This document shows, one piece after another, positions 21,506-35,109 of a stretch of 64,000 nt of DNA. This DNA comes from Rotaria socialis (Eukaryota > Rotifera > Eurotatoria > Philodinida > Philodinidae). The notes under the pieces were generated by a model. It ran no database searches and was not told the origin of the DNA. It saw nothing but the letters and a program-made list of their open reading frames with translations. The DNA lies in contig CAJNYU010000655.1 in the NCBI GenBank assembly GCA_905331475.1, forward strand, positions 1 to 64,000, read 5' to 3'. The first letter of the stretch is position 1, and each line of letters opens with the position of its first letter. The position numbers and the translations under genes were made by a program.

Positions 21506-24500
21506 GTTGTCGCGTAGGATTATAGCTGAGAACACAATCAAGGATTACACGAGAAATAAATTCTTTGCACGAAGATTATGTTCGACTAAAGTGCCGGGAC
21601 TTAAATCGGTCGCTGCAGTTGATAATGAAATGAATGACTATATGGCAAATGAATTCTCCGAACAAGGGCTATGTTCGACTATATTACCGACCTTGAACGA
21701 TAACTTTACAACATATCATATAATGTAGGCAGATACGACAAAAAATCGTTCGTACCAGGAGGGTGTTGGACTTTGATGGTGGTATATGAGTAAATCGTTC
21801 TAGTTGATGACGAAATCACAAATGATATGGCAAATGAATTCTGTGAACCAGAGTTCTGTTTCACTATATTGCTGGTGTTTAATGCAAGCTTCGCGTGCGG
21901 CGACCTAATCAATGATTCAATCATAAATAAATTCTTTCGAGCATGGTAGCATTCGGCTTTACGGGTGATGTTTAATTGAAGCGTTACAGTTGAAGTCGGA
22001 ATGAAGTATCACATGAAAGATAATTAATTCTAACCAGGGTCTTTTTAGTGTATTTTACGGGCGTTTGAGGAAAGCTTCATAGTCAGTGATATAATTAACG
22101 ATTACATGGCAAAGGAAATATTTTAACAAGGATTCTGTTGGAATATACTATTGGCGTTTTAGGAAAGCTTTGTTGTAGATGATGTATTGAAGGATGCTAT
22201 GACAAATAAACGTCTTCAACCAGAGTGCTGCTTGACTATATTGCTGATGTTTGAGTAATGCTTTGTGATACGCGATATGATTAGTGATCGTATGGCAAAT
22301 AAATCATTAGAACAATGTTATTGTTTGAGTATATTATTGACGTTTAAGAAATGCCCCGCGATAGCTAATATGATGAAGTATCATATGGTAAATGAAGACT
22401 TCGAAATTGAGTTTTGTTCTTATATATTCCTGACGATTAAAAAGTGGCTTGAAGTAGATGATGTATGCAATGATGATATGATAAATATATTCTTAGAGAA
22501 GAATGCTGCTCGACCATGTTGCTGACATTTGAGAAGAGCGATGCAGCTAGTGATATGATCAAGGATGATATGAGCAATAAATATTTCCAAGAAGAGTGCT
22601 GTTCATATTTATTATTGATTTTAAAGAACAGTTGGCAGCAGATGACTTTATTGAATGATCATGTGATAAATAAAATGCTTAAACAATGATCTTGTTCGAC
22701 GATATTGATGATGTTTAGAGTAAGTGTTGCAAATGGTGCCTTAATCAAGAACCATATGGTAAACTAAGACTTTGAACCACAATACTGTTCGGATATATTA
22801 CTGAAGTTTAATGAGAGCTTCACAGTAGATGTTGCATGTAAGATTTATATAGAAATGAATAAATTCTATTAGAGCTCTGTTCTTCTAGATTGTTGACGTT
22901 TAAGGGAAACTTTGCAGTAGGTTGGTAGAACAAAGATCATGTGACAAGCAAACTCTTTGAACAATTGTCTTGTTGAAATATGTTGCTGATTTTGACGAAA
23001 CATTTCGCAGTAAGTGACATGATCAAAGATTATGGAATAAATAAATATTTTCAATTAAGGGCTTATCTTTGTATACTGCTAAAAGTTAAAGAAGACTGGA
23101 CAGGCGATATCTTTGTGGAGTATCAAATGTTATGTGAATTCTATGAACAAAAATCATGTTCGAGTATATTGTCGACTCTTACACAAAGGTTTATAGTAGG
23201 TGACGTGATTAAAGTTCATGTGATAAATCAATGTTTAAAAGCAGAATACCGTACGTGTATATAGGTGATTTGGAGCCGAAGCGTAACATTACGCGAGATA
23301 ATCAAGAATCGCAAGAAAATTAAACATTTGGAATGAGAGCATTGTGCACATATATTGCAAACTGTTAACCTGAGTTTCGCGATTGGTTATATGATCAAGA
23401 ATGATGTGACAAATAGATGCTTCGAAGTAGAATCTTGTTCATGAATATTGCTAACTTCTCTTTGGACGCTAACAATAAATAACGTAATAAGTGATCATAT
23501 AAAAACGAAATATAAATAAGTAGGGTCTTGTTCCTGTATAGTGTACAGAAATATATAAACTTTGTAGTAGACGATATGACCAAGGATGATTTGTTAAATA
23601 GATATGTGGAATGAAAATGCTATTCGTGTTACTTCTTGATTTAGAACCCGAATCTCGTAGTAGTGAGTGTGATCAACAATCATATGGCAAAAGAATACAT
23701 TCCAGTAATGTTTCTTTTGCGAATTTTGAAAACTTTAAGTCAAAGTTTGGTAGTAGATAAGGTGATCGTAGATGGTATGAAATAGAAATTCCTTGAACCA
23801 TAGTCATATTTGACTATATTGCTAATGTTTCAACAACGGTTTCCAGTCATTGATGTAAGTATCGATCATAGAATAATTAGATGCTTCAAATGACAGTCCT
23901 CATCTTGTATATTACTGGCTTTGTATCGCGGCTTCACAACCGCTAACACAATCAAGAATCATATGAAAAATAAATGTTCATAATTAGAGTATTATTCACG
24001 TATGTTAGCGAATTGAAACTCAAGTCTCGTGGTAGATAGCATGATAAAATATAAGATGAAAAATAAATATTTTCAAGTAGAGTCTCATACGTTTATGTCG
24101 GTAACTTCGAGCAAAAGCTTTGAAATAAGTTGCATAATCATGTTTCATATGAAAGATAAATATTTCAAATAGCAGGCTTGCTCGTGTATGTTGCTAATTG
24201 TAAATTCAAGCTTCGAAGAAAGTAACATGATCAGAATTCGAATGGAAAATAAAAATTCTATTAAGTAGGATCCTGATCTATTATGTTGATGCGGTCAATG
24301 TTAAGCACTGTACTATGTATGGTAAGTGAAGATCATGGAAGAAATGAATAACTTGAATTAGAATCTTATTTGAGTATACTATTCAGAGTGAAGTAAAATT
24401 TCGTATTTATTAGTGTTAGTGAGAAATATTGAAAATGAATACTCCCTAGTAAGATTAGGTTCGAGTATTTTGCTTACTTAGTAAGAAATCTCTGAGTCTT

Positions 24501-27500
24501 GAACATGATTGACGATCATTGGAAAGCCAAATATGCATTACAACAGTTGCCTTCAAGTAGAGTGCTCATCTAGATGCAAACCTTTGTGGTGGATGATGTG
24601 AGCAAAGAGTAAATGGTAAACGAATGATTGTGAGTAACGATCCATTTACAGGTAATGTTTTCTTTGAAGATCGGGTAAGAAATTGTTGTCATTAGTGAAG
24701 GCCACTTGGCAGTTGAATATTTCTTATGAGAGTTTTGTTTCAATGGCTGCTCATTTGAAAGCAAATATTTATATATAATAGCATGAGCTCGGAATACATG
24801 GGCAATGAATCATTTACAAGATGATTGATTTCAAGTATATTTCTCTCATAGAACTAAACCAAGGGAACTTTTGATATGAACGAAAACGACAGGGTAAATG
24901 AATACTGTCAAGCAGACTTTCATTTGAGTGTATAGTTCACTTTGAAATAAGTGTTTCTACTTGATAGCATTAGGAAAGATCACATAAAAAGCCGATGAAT
25001 ATAACAATGGTTGTGTTCAAAGAAATTGTTCATTTTGAAGCATCTCATTTCGGTCGGTGGCACAATCTCGGATCATATGATAAATAAAACATAGGGAAAA
25101 AAACTCCCTTCAAATATTATGCTTGTTCGGAAGTAAAACTTCTTTATTTTTGCCATGAGCTATAATTACATGGCGAATGTATATTTTTTATCACTGTTCT
25201 ATGCAACTATGTTGTTCGCTTCAGAAGAAACTTTACAGCTGTTAATGTATATGAAAATGAGATAGTACATTACTACATTCTAGTATGATTCTGTCCAAGT
25301 AAATCGTTCTTTTGCAAAAAACGTTTTGTTGAGGCAATTTGAATCGCGGATCACTTGGCAAATAAACCATTAAAATAAATAGAAAGTTCAAGTAAATCGC
25401 TCGCTTTACAGTAAATTTTCCAACTGATAATATGAGTGATGATGGCATGAAAGATTGTTATATTCTAGTATGATTTTGTTGGAGTATATTGCTCATATTC
25501 AATCAAAAGTTTTTCGACGGTGCCAACATCGAGGATTACGTGGTACATAAACCATCTAAATAAAGATAAAGTTCGAGTAAATTGCTCGCTTTACAGTAAA
25601 GTTCCTAGTTGGTGTAACGAGAGCAATGATTACATGGCAAATGGCTACGTTCTAAAATTATCCTAGCCGAGCATAGTGTTCACTTGGGAGTTAAGTCTGT
25701 AGTTAAAGGTGTGAGTGAAAATCACTTGGCAATTGAATTTTTCCTACCGCCAGAGTGATATTCCAAAATACTTTTCATTCCGAGATGAAGTTTGTAACTA
25801 TTGCTGTGAGATATGATTATACAATACATGAATTATCTTTATTAGGATTCACTTCGTACATATCGCTCACATGGAAAGGAAGTGTCAGAGCTGATGACAT
25901 GAGTGATAGCTGCATAAAAAACTAATACCTCTTATAACGTGCCTATACAAAGAAATTGCTTACCTCGAAGAGAGAGTTTGCAAATATCGGCAGGGTCAAA
26001 GATCAAAAAGCAGATGAATAGCTGAAATTACGGTTCCCGCCATATATACTCATTAGTAAAAGGTAAGGCTATATATTTCATAATTAAATTGAAAATCGCA
26101 TGGTACATGAATGAGCTATACAACAGTTTTGTTCAAATTTATCGATCACTTCTACAGAAAATTTTAACAGCTAGTGATGCAAAAGGTGGTTACGAGACAG
26201 CTACATCTGTTTTAAGAATATGTTGTTCGAATATATTTATGATTTTGAAGTAAAAGTTTGCAGCTGCTAGAGCCAACGAACAACGCTTGGCAAATAAATA
26301 TCGTCTAGTATAATCCTATTTGAGAATTTTCATCAGTTCGAGGAGACGCTTTTAACCGATGGCAGAAGAAAGAATCACTTGAAAAATGAATACTTCGTAG
26401 AAGGATTCTGTTCTAGTATGCTGAGAAATTAGAAAAAAAACTTGCCACTTGGTGAAGTGATTTAACACCACAAGTTCAATAAATGTTGCTATCAAAATCT
26501 ATTTCAAATATATTGCTCATTGCCAAGCTAATGTTGAAGCTCTTGAGATAATATTCGATCACATTCAGAGTGAATGCAATTCATAATGATCCCATTCGAC
26601 TATGCTATTCGTTTTCTATCAAACGTTTTTGAATGGTAACTTGGGCAACTATAACAATGAGAAATGAATACTTCTCAGAAGGATTTTGTTCGTGTTTACT
26701 GCTGAGTTCTAGTAGACACTTAAACTTTGTGGCGTGATCAACGATCGCATGGTAAATGCGTTATATTGCGTTTCTGTTAATGTATATTATTTACTTTGAA
26801 TCAGAGTTTCAGACTGGTAACGTGATTTAAGCTCACATGACAAACAAACAATTCTTACAAAATTCTTGTCCAAACATATTACTCATATGAAGCTCATATT
26901 TAAAGTTGTTCAAGTGATTGAATATGGCATGGTCAATGAATTCTCCTTACTAGAGTCTATTTCAAGAAAATGACTCACTTTTACATAAAGTTTAAACTTG
27001 CTGCATGAACTAAGATCGCATCGCATGTGATAGCTATTAATTAGCAACCAACTCGAATATATTCGTAACTGAAAAGTAAGTTTTGAAGGTCTTATCATGG
27101 TAGAAGACCATGTGTCACAGAAATGCCGCTTACCAGGATCATGTCCGATTGTCTTCCTGAATTCCAACCAAAGTATATATGTAGAAAGAAAATTAAAAAA
27201 TTTCAAATCATATGAATAAATTTCACAACAATTATGTTCAAACTCGCGATTACTTTTACACAAAATTGTGGTAATAGTAAGGTTATCAAACAACAAATGG
27301 TGAATGAACAATTGTCACCAATGACTGTTTAAGTATATTATTTGATTCCAAGCATACCTTTCCAGTTGCTAACGAAGTCGTCAAATGTATAGCACATGAA
27401 TACTTCTTAGCAGACATTTATTCCAACATATTGCTCACTTATGGGCACTGTTTTCAGGTTAGTAACGTAGCAAAGGGTCGCATACCAAGCAAATGCTTCT

Positions 27501-28599
27501 TAGTAATGTCCTGCTCGAAAATATTTCTCACTTAGAAGGAATTTTTGCAGTGAAACAACACGATAAGAGATGATGTGACGAATGAATGTTTGTGAGAAAA
27601 ATTCGATTCGAGTATCTAATGCACTGCAAGATAACATTTTAAGTGAATCACGTGATCTGAGGTAACATGGCTAATGGCTAATTTTGAGAAGGATTCTATT
27701 CGCACTTATTTCTCGTCCAAAACCAAATGTTGATGTTAGCATTTCTGACGAAATGCAACATGAGAAATGAATACTTTCAACAAGATCCTTGTTCAGGATT
27801 TTTTTTCCACTTAGAATATATATTTTGAACACACACAGTGTGATTCTAGATTAGCTAATAAACGAACAACATTTACAAAGTTGGTGTTCTAGGATACTGC
27901 TTATCTCCAATTAATACGTGTGGCTTGAAATCTGCTCAACAATAGCAAGCCTAATGAACACATATAAATAGGATGCTTTTCGGGTATATTTATCGCCTGG
28001 AGACTAACTTTGAAGTTTATTACATGATTATATGTCACCCACTAAATGAAAACCTCGAAAAACGTCTCTGGCCGAGAATTTTGCTTACTTCGACGTAAAG
28101 CACGTAGCTCTTGGCCTGCCCAACTATCACATGTAACAGGAGTTCATCTGACCAAAATGCGATTCCACTACACTTCTCATTTAGAAGCAAACTTTGAAGA
28201 ATGCTACGTAATTTTTCATCACCTGCTAATGAATAGTTCTCACCCGAAAGTCATTGTTCGAGCGTACTTCTTACCTCGAAGTAAAAGATTGAAGCAATAA
28301 ATATAACAATGTATAATCAGGAGATTGAATACATTTGAGTAGAAATCGGTTCGACTATAGTACTCCTTTTTAAAGGCATGCTTGACTCAGGTCACACAAA
28401 CATATATTACCAAGTATTTGAATACACCTTACTGCAAAATTTCTATCCACAAACAATGATGAAATCGAAAGAAAGCTTGAATATATTTATCTAGTTTAAG
28501 ATAATCCAATGAATGGATATCCTTCATAACAGTCCAGTCCGGCTATGCGACTTCAAAATCCTAAACAGACTCGAAAGTTCACAACATAATTTAAGATCG

Positions 28600-31500
28600 C
28601 ATATCAAATGAAATTCCACCAGGACAGCGATGTTTGACTATCATACTCATTTTGGAACAAGGGGTTGCAATTATCAAAGAGAGTAACCAATATATATCAC
28701 AGGAATCAGTGCAACAATTAGAATCATTTTGTATAACCTTGTGTACGTCGAAATAAAGTTTGCATCCCTTGATGTAATCTCAGATAATATGATAATCATA
28801 TGAACTTCAGCAGGGTCCGATTCTAGTATTTCATAGGTCAATACGAAACAAGCTCAAAAGCTCATGATATCGTAGAAGATCACATATCAAATGAAATCTT
28901 CGCAGCACGATGATGTTTAAGTACATCGCTCATTACAATGAAACAGCCTAAAGGAGTTAATTCAACCGAAGAAAACATAACAAATGTACGCTCTTCAGAA
29001 GGGTAGAGTTCAATTATACTATTGAACAATCGTCAACGAAGCCTATGGGTGATAATAACATCAAAGATCACATATAAAATGAAGTCTTCCTACCAAACTT
29101 CTGTTTAAGTACCTCTCTCCATTTGAACCAAAGCTTTACAACTCCTAGAAAAGGTTATCATTGAAAGGAACATGAATAAGTACAACAGCTAAAACTTTCT
29201 TCGAATATATTTCTTACTGAGAAGTGAAGCTTTCAGTTCATGATGAGATCCACCATCATAGGACAAATGACTAGCGTCTACAAAGTATCTGTCTAAGTAC
29301 ATTATTTACTTCTAATGAAAGCTACGTCTCAAATGCGCCGATGAATATAACAACATAAATGACTGATCTTTAGAAAAGTGCAGTTCGACTATATTATTAC
29401 AAAACGCGAAACTTCGTGTGAAATGGATAATACCATCCAAGATTACATATCAAATGAAATTTTGGCAGCATAATGATATTTAGGAATATTGCACCTGACC
29501 AAAGGAATGCTGAGGGTTTCAACACGACTGAACATAGCATCATAAATGAATCATTCTAAGGGTCCAGTTTGAATATGCTGTTTCGCCACACAAAGTAGGT
29601 TAAAGTTAATTACATCATCAAAGATCATATAGCAAATGAAATCTTCGTAGCATAGCGATGCTTACGTACATTCTAGACGTCGAAACAAAACCTTCATGAT
29701 ACGAATGTTACTGAAGATAGCAATATTAATGAATGCCTTTGAAGAAGATCCAGTTCAAGTATATTATTTTTGAATGTTAAACAACACATAAAGTTGATAA
29801 CGCCAATGAAGATCACATATCAAAAGAACGTTTCACACTATAGTAATGTTTAGGTATATTTCTTGCTATGAAAGACAACTTGAAGACGATGACATGATGG
29901 AAGCTATCATGGTGAAGGTATGTCTTCCAGGAAGATTCAGTTCGAGTATATAGTGCTAAATACGTGACAATGGCCAAAGTTTATGACGCTATGGAAGCTT
30001 ACACATTAAATGAATTTTTTGTACGATAGGAATATTTAACTACATTGCTCACTCCACAGCAATGTTTCGCACCAGCAACATGACTGAAGAAAACAGAATG
30101 AATGAATCCGCATAAAAGTTCAGTTCGGTTATACTCTTGCTCGCCGCAAAACAATATGTAAAATTGATGACGTGATTAAAGATCCTATGTCAAATGAATT
30201 GTTGCACCATTATGATGTTTAACTATACTACATCTTTCGAACAAACATTTGACCATAGCAAGCTGAATGACGCTAGCACGATGAATGAATGCACCTTAAA
30301 AGGGTATCATCCCAGTATATCAGTGCTGAACGCAAAAAATATGTGAAGCTGACGGAACCATCCATGACTACGTATAAAACGAAATATTTGCACCACACTG
30401 ATGTTTAACCATATTGCTCACTAGGAAAGAAATCTTTTATGCTAACAACACGATCAAAGATCACACGATGAATGAATGGTTTTAAGTGCTCAGTTCGAGT
30501 ATGTTGTTTCTGAATGCGACGTAAAGTGTCAACTGGGCGACGTCATCAAAGATCACACACCAAATGAAATGATCGCACGATAGCGATATTTCAGTATACT
30601 ATTCATTTTGAAGGAAATTTTCATGATGATCATGTGACCAAATATGGTATGATGACTGAATTCTGTTAAGCAGCCAATTCGACAATGTCATTGCTGAATG
30701 TTAAACAATGTTTAGCGTTGCTGCTATCAGCCATGATCACATATTAAACGAAATTTTTGTATTAGAATGACGTTTGACTATATGACATCTTCATACGAAA
30801 ATTTGGCTCGGATAACATGGATGAAAATAGTAAGATGAATGAATACACTTCATAAGGATACAAGTCGAGTATAATAGTTCTCAATTCGAAGTAGTGACTA
30901 AAATAAATGACATCATGAAAGATTACATACTAAATGAATTTTTTGCACCATAATGATATTTAGCTGCATTGGTCAGTTCGAAGAAACGTTCCACGCAAGC
31001 AACATGTTCATAGATAACAGGATGTATGAATCTTCATAAGAATTCAGTTCGTCTATGCTCTCTTTCATTGTGAAACAATATTTAAAGTTGGTGACGGGAA
31101 CAAGAATCACATGTAAAATGAAATCATCACATCATAGCGATGTTTCATTATATGTCCCACTGTGAAGGGAAGTTTCATCATAGCAACATGAACGAAGGTA
31201 ACACAATAAGTGAATCCTCGTAAGGGTAGAGTTCGCGTATGTTAATAGTCAATGCAGCACAATTCTACACTTGATGACACCATCGAAGATTACATATCAA
31301 AAGAAATCTTCGCATTATAGCGATGTTTAAATGTATTGCTCATTTTGCAACAAAGCATTGATGTTGCTACAAAAGATAAATATTGTACATCAGATGAATG
31401 AATGCAACAACTAGATAGTCTTTCCAGTACATTTCTAATTGAGAAGCAAAACGCTACACCAATGACATGATCGATATTCAGATAATAAATGAATGATTCT

Positions 31501-33300
31501 GACAAAACATCTGTCTTAGTATCCTGCTCGCTTCCTAAAAAACTCTGGAAGGCGTTGGCATGATGGAAGATAACATGATACCTAGATTCTTTTCAGAATA
31601 GATCCGTTCAAGTATATTATTGCTCAGTCTGAAACAATGTCTAAAGTTGATGCCATCATCGAAGATCACATATTAAAAGAAATCTAGGGACCATATTGAT
31701 GTTGAAGTAAATTTCATACTGCAAATGAAAGCTTAAAAACATTGAAGAAATAGATGATAACATGGCGAATGCATGTTTTTTAGAAGGGTTCAGTTCGAGT
31801 ATATTATTGCTGAATGTCAAACAGTGTCTAAAGTTTATGCCATCATCGAAGATTACATACTAAATGAAATTTTCGCACCATGATGATGTTCAAGTGTATT
31901 TTGTACTCCGAACGAAAACTTTCAGATGCTGATGAAATCGACAATAACATGATAAATGACAGTTCTGCAGAAATGGGAAGTTCAAGTATACTTTTGCTCG
32001 GTGCGAAGTAATCTCTAAAGTTGAGGACATACTCAAAGATCACATGTCATATGAAATATGTGCACCATAATGATGTGACAATATATTTCTCGTTTTGAGA
32101 CAAAGCGTTGACGCAGAAGAAAAAGGTCAACATTGTACGGCATCAGAATGATATCAACAGATAGAATCTCATTGGAATATATTTCTAACTGAGATGGAAG
32201 GCTTCATGTTGATGATATGGTCAACGAAATTGTATGATAAATGAACAATTTTCACAAAGCGCCTGTTTGTGTGTGTGATAACCTCGGAAAGAAACGTGGG
32301 AATGGTTGACGCGATCAAAGAGAACATGATAAATACATGCTCGTTAGAAGGTTTTAGTTCGAATATATTATTACTAAATATGAAACAATGTGAAAAATTG
32401 ATAAAATCACAAAATATCACATTGAAAGTGAAGTCTATATACCATAGAGATATCTAAGTATATTACTCATTTAGAAAAAAAGCGTTCACGTGGCAGAAAA
32501 AGGTAATTATTGTGTGGTACGTGAATGAGTATAACAACTAGAATGCCGATGGATTATAGTATTATCTAAGAAGAGAAACTTGATGCTAGTGATGCATTAT
32601 AGGACCAGATGATAAATGAATAGTTCTTACAAAGATCATGTCTTAGCATGTTGCTCAACTTAAAAAAAAGCTTAAATATGTCGATGTAAGCGAGGATCAC
32701 ATGGTATATGCATACTCTTTATCAAAGTTCAGTTCGGGTATATTGTTGCTCAATGGAAAACAATGTACAAAGTTTATGGGATCATTGAAGATTACATGTC
32801 ATATGAAATCATCTCACCATTAAAAGATTTTAGTATATTGTCTCGTTTGAAATAAAGCGTTCTAGCGGCTGAAAGGGGTAAAGATTCTATGGCAAATGAA
32901 TGATTGTGACAGTCATGATTTTCTTCGAATATATTTCTCATGGAGAAGCAATATTTAATGTTTTGATGACATAGTTAATGATTAGATGACAATTGAATAG
33001 TTCTTACAAAACTTCTGTCTGAACATTTTGGTCGCTTGACAGTAACGAGTGAAGGTGTTGATATGATCGAAGATAGCGTGATTAATGTACAGTCTGGAGA
33101 AAGATCTCGTTCTAGTATATGGGTGTTCAATACGAATCGAAGTCTAAAATTGTAGACATGATTGAAGATCGCATATGAAATGAAATCTTTGCACCATAGT
33201 GATATTCATATTTATTGCTCATTTTAAAAAACTGCACTGTAGCTACTAGTAAACGTAGACATTTTGTGATACATGAATGAGTGTAACAAGTAGGACGTTG
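28600..33300. repeat. Higher-order (dimeric, then tetrameric) part of the satellite
   Basis: One monomer type carries AGTTCGAGTATA. It recurs at 29382, 29566, 29752, 29939, 30122, 30307 and 30492, that is every 183-187 bp, or two monomers. Further right the same type recurs at 31979, 32356, 32731 and 33108, every 375-377 bp, or four monomers. The alternating partner carries CAAATGAAAT plus GCACCATAGTGATGTT. In the tetramer the extra types carry GAATGAGTATAACAACTAGA and ATAGTTCTTACAAAG. Confidence 0.85.
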
Positions 33301-34280
33301 TTCAAGTCTATGTTTCTGTGAGAAGCAAAGCTGGATTTTGATTCAGCGATCGCTGATGCGATGGCAAGTGAATATTGCTTACAAAGTTTCTATCTTACCA
33401 TATTGATGACGTTAAAAAATAGTTTTTGCCACTTAACGTAAACGAAGATAACATAAAAGATGTATGCTCTTCAGTAGGGTGGCGTTGGGCTATTCTGTTT
33501 ACTTTAAAGGAAAGTCTGAACGTTTTTATTTGATTTATAATGAGATGGCGAATGAGTGTTTTTAAGAAGGACCACATTCAAATATATTGCTGTTTACAAA
33601 CGATAATTTCAAGCTGTTTATTTGATTGAACATGACGTGACGAATGAACTCTCTTCAGAAGGGGCAGATTCAAACATTTTCCTATTTGTGAAGGAAAGTG
33701 TGAAGTAGATTACTCTGATTGAATATTATGCTATACATGAAATTCTTACACCATAGTCATGTTGCACTATGTGGTTCATTTTGAACGAAAGTGTTGTTGC
33801 TGCTAAGAACCAGGACAATTGCATGTGAATATGAATGAAAGTAACAAAGATTACGTTCTGCCATAGTGTTTATTTTAAAATTAGAGACTGAAATTGATCA
33901 TGTGATCGATGACCGCATGGCAAGTGAGTACTTTTCATTAGTGTATCATTCGATTATACATTTTAGTCTCAAGCAAATCTTTAAATTGGTGATATAAGCG
34001 AAGAGAACATGGTGAATGAATATTCTGGATGAAACTGCTTTACTAAAATATGGTGCATTTAGAGACTAGATTGTATGATTCAGAAATAGGTTTAGAATCA
34101 CGTGAAAGAGGAATGATTTCGACAATCATCATTCTGTGTAAATATATTGTCACCACGAACTGAAGACTTATAATCTTCCAAGTTCCTTAAATATTGCATG
34201 GCATATGCGTGTCTACAACAAGGATTCAATTTCAGTATTTTAGACATTTCGATGACATAATCTATATGCATTTTTACCCG

Positions 34281-35102
34281 CTACATGTACATCACAAATG
34301 AACAAAATTTAGGTGATGGAGTTGTTGTCGTTGTTGTTGAAGTTGTTGTTGTTGTTGTGGATGTGGTTGATGTAGTACTAGTAGTACTAGTGGAGGTACT
34401 GGTAGTTTTTGTTGTTGTAGTTGTCGATGTAGAAGTAGTACTAGTAGTACTAGTTGTTGTTGTCGAAGTTGTTGAGGTGGAAGTAGTAGTAGTAGTAGTT
34501 GTTGTTGTTGTTGTTGTCGACGTAGTGGTTGTTGTAGTCGTGGTTGTAGTAGTAGTCGTGGTAGTTGTTGTTGTTGTTGTTGTTGTTGTTGTAGTCGTGG
34601 TAGTTGTTGTTGTTGCTGTTGTTGTAGTAGTGGTCGTTGTCGTAGTCGTGGTTGTAGTCGTGGTTGTTGTAGTCGTGCTAGTTGTTGTTGTTGTTGTTGT
34701 TGAAGTTGTTGTTGTTGTTGTTGAAGTAGTAGTTGTAGTAGTAGTCGTTGTTGTAGTAGTTGTTGTTGTCGTTGAGGTGGTAGTAGTGGTTGTTGTTGTT
34801 GTTGTTGAGGTAGTACTTGTTGTTGTTGTCGTTGAGGTAGTACTTGTAGTAGTCGTTGTTGTTGTTGTTGTGGTGGTAGAAGTAGTACTAGTTGTTGTTG
34901 TTGTAGTCGTTGCACTTGTTGTTGTTGTTGTTGTTGTTGTTGTGGTTGTTGTTGCTCTATTCATAGTAGTAAAAAAGACCACCAATGCAGCAATACCACT
35001 ACAAACACACAGGAAACAACACAGAGAAAGAAGTAAATACAAGCTTGTTCGTCGACGACTAATGATATAAAGATAGTTATTTTCGATATTCTTACATAAC
35101 AA
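34281..35102 (-). CDS. Poly-threonine single-pass membrane protein, partial
   Basis: Read on the minus strand the frame starts with a cytoplasmic-like segment rich in Arg (ISRRRTSLYLL). One strong hydrophobic helix follows (LLSLCCFLCVCSGIAALVVFF), then more than 200 residues that are almost all Thr with some Ser, and then TPSPKFCSFVMYM and a stop. Type II membrane proteins with a Thr/Ser-rich, probably O-glycosylated stalk are typical of bdelloid surface proteins; the functional domain normally follows the stalk. Here the stalk ends at the edge of the satellite array, so the C-terminal part is missing or lies beyond an unseen intron. No ATG precedes the membrane helix, so a 5' exon is probably missing too. 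The (TTG)n tract is also a microsatellite, and length errors are likely. Confidence 0.45.
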   Translation of the reverse strand: MLCKNIENNYLYIISRRRTSLYLLLSLCCFLCVCSGIAALVVFFTTMNRATTTTTTTTTTTTSATTTTTTTSTTSTTTTTTTTTTTSTTSTTTTTSTTSTTTTTTTTTTSTTTTTTTTTTTTTTTTSTTTTTTSTTTTTTTSTTTTTTTTTTTTTTTTTTTTATTTTTTTTTTTTTTTTTTTTTTTTTTTTTTTSTTTTTTTTTTTTSTSTTSTTTTSTTSTTSTSTTTTTKTTSTSTSTTSTTSTTSTTTTTTSTTTTTTPSPKFCSFVMYM

Positions 35103-35109
35103 TAAAAAA

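Larger units (their letters stand above)
17580..34270. repeat. 16.7-kb satellite array with 93-bp monomer
   Basis: A conserved phase point in the monomer (the G of CATATGACAAATAAAT) falls at 17744, 17837, 17930, 18023 and 18116, and again at 20345, 20438, 20531, 20624 and 20717, exactly 93 bp apart. The consensus runs roughly GATGACGTGATCAAGGATCA, then TATGACAAATAAATATTTCA, then a CTTGTTCGTGTATATTGCTGA block, then TAAGTAAAGCTTCGCAGTA. About 180 monomers fit. Copies are strongly diverged from each other. Units left of about 28 kb carry AAATAAAT at the phase point, while most on the right carry AAATGAAT or AAATGAAA. Read on the plus strand, one frame gives a 31-residue periodicity (AVDDVIKDHMTNKYF-like), but the consensus has an in-frame TAA, so no long ORF survives. 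Confidence 0.95.

Noticed and set aside
22980-23264. ORFs of 60-130 residues inside 17.6-34.3 kb (also 26910-27311 and 28046-28300)
   Set aside because: They are pieces of satellite monomers between stops, with no start context or conservation beyond the repeat.
17580-34270. CRISPR-like array
   Set aside because: Whole 93-bp units diverge evenly; there are no constant repeats with unique spacers.
34285-35070. Poly-Val ORF on the plus strand and Gln/Leu-rich ORF on the minus strand
   Set aside because: Other frames of the same (TTG)n tract; only the Thr frame has a preceding membrane helix.
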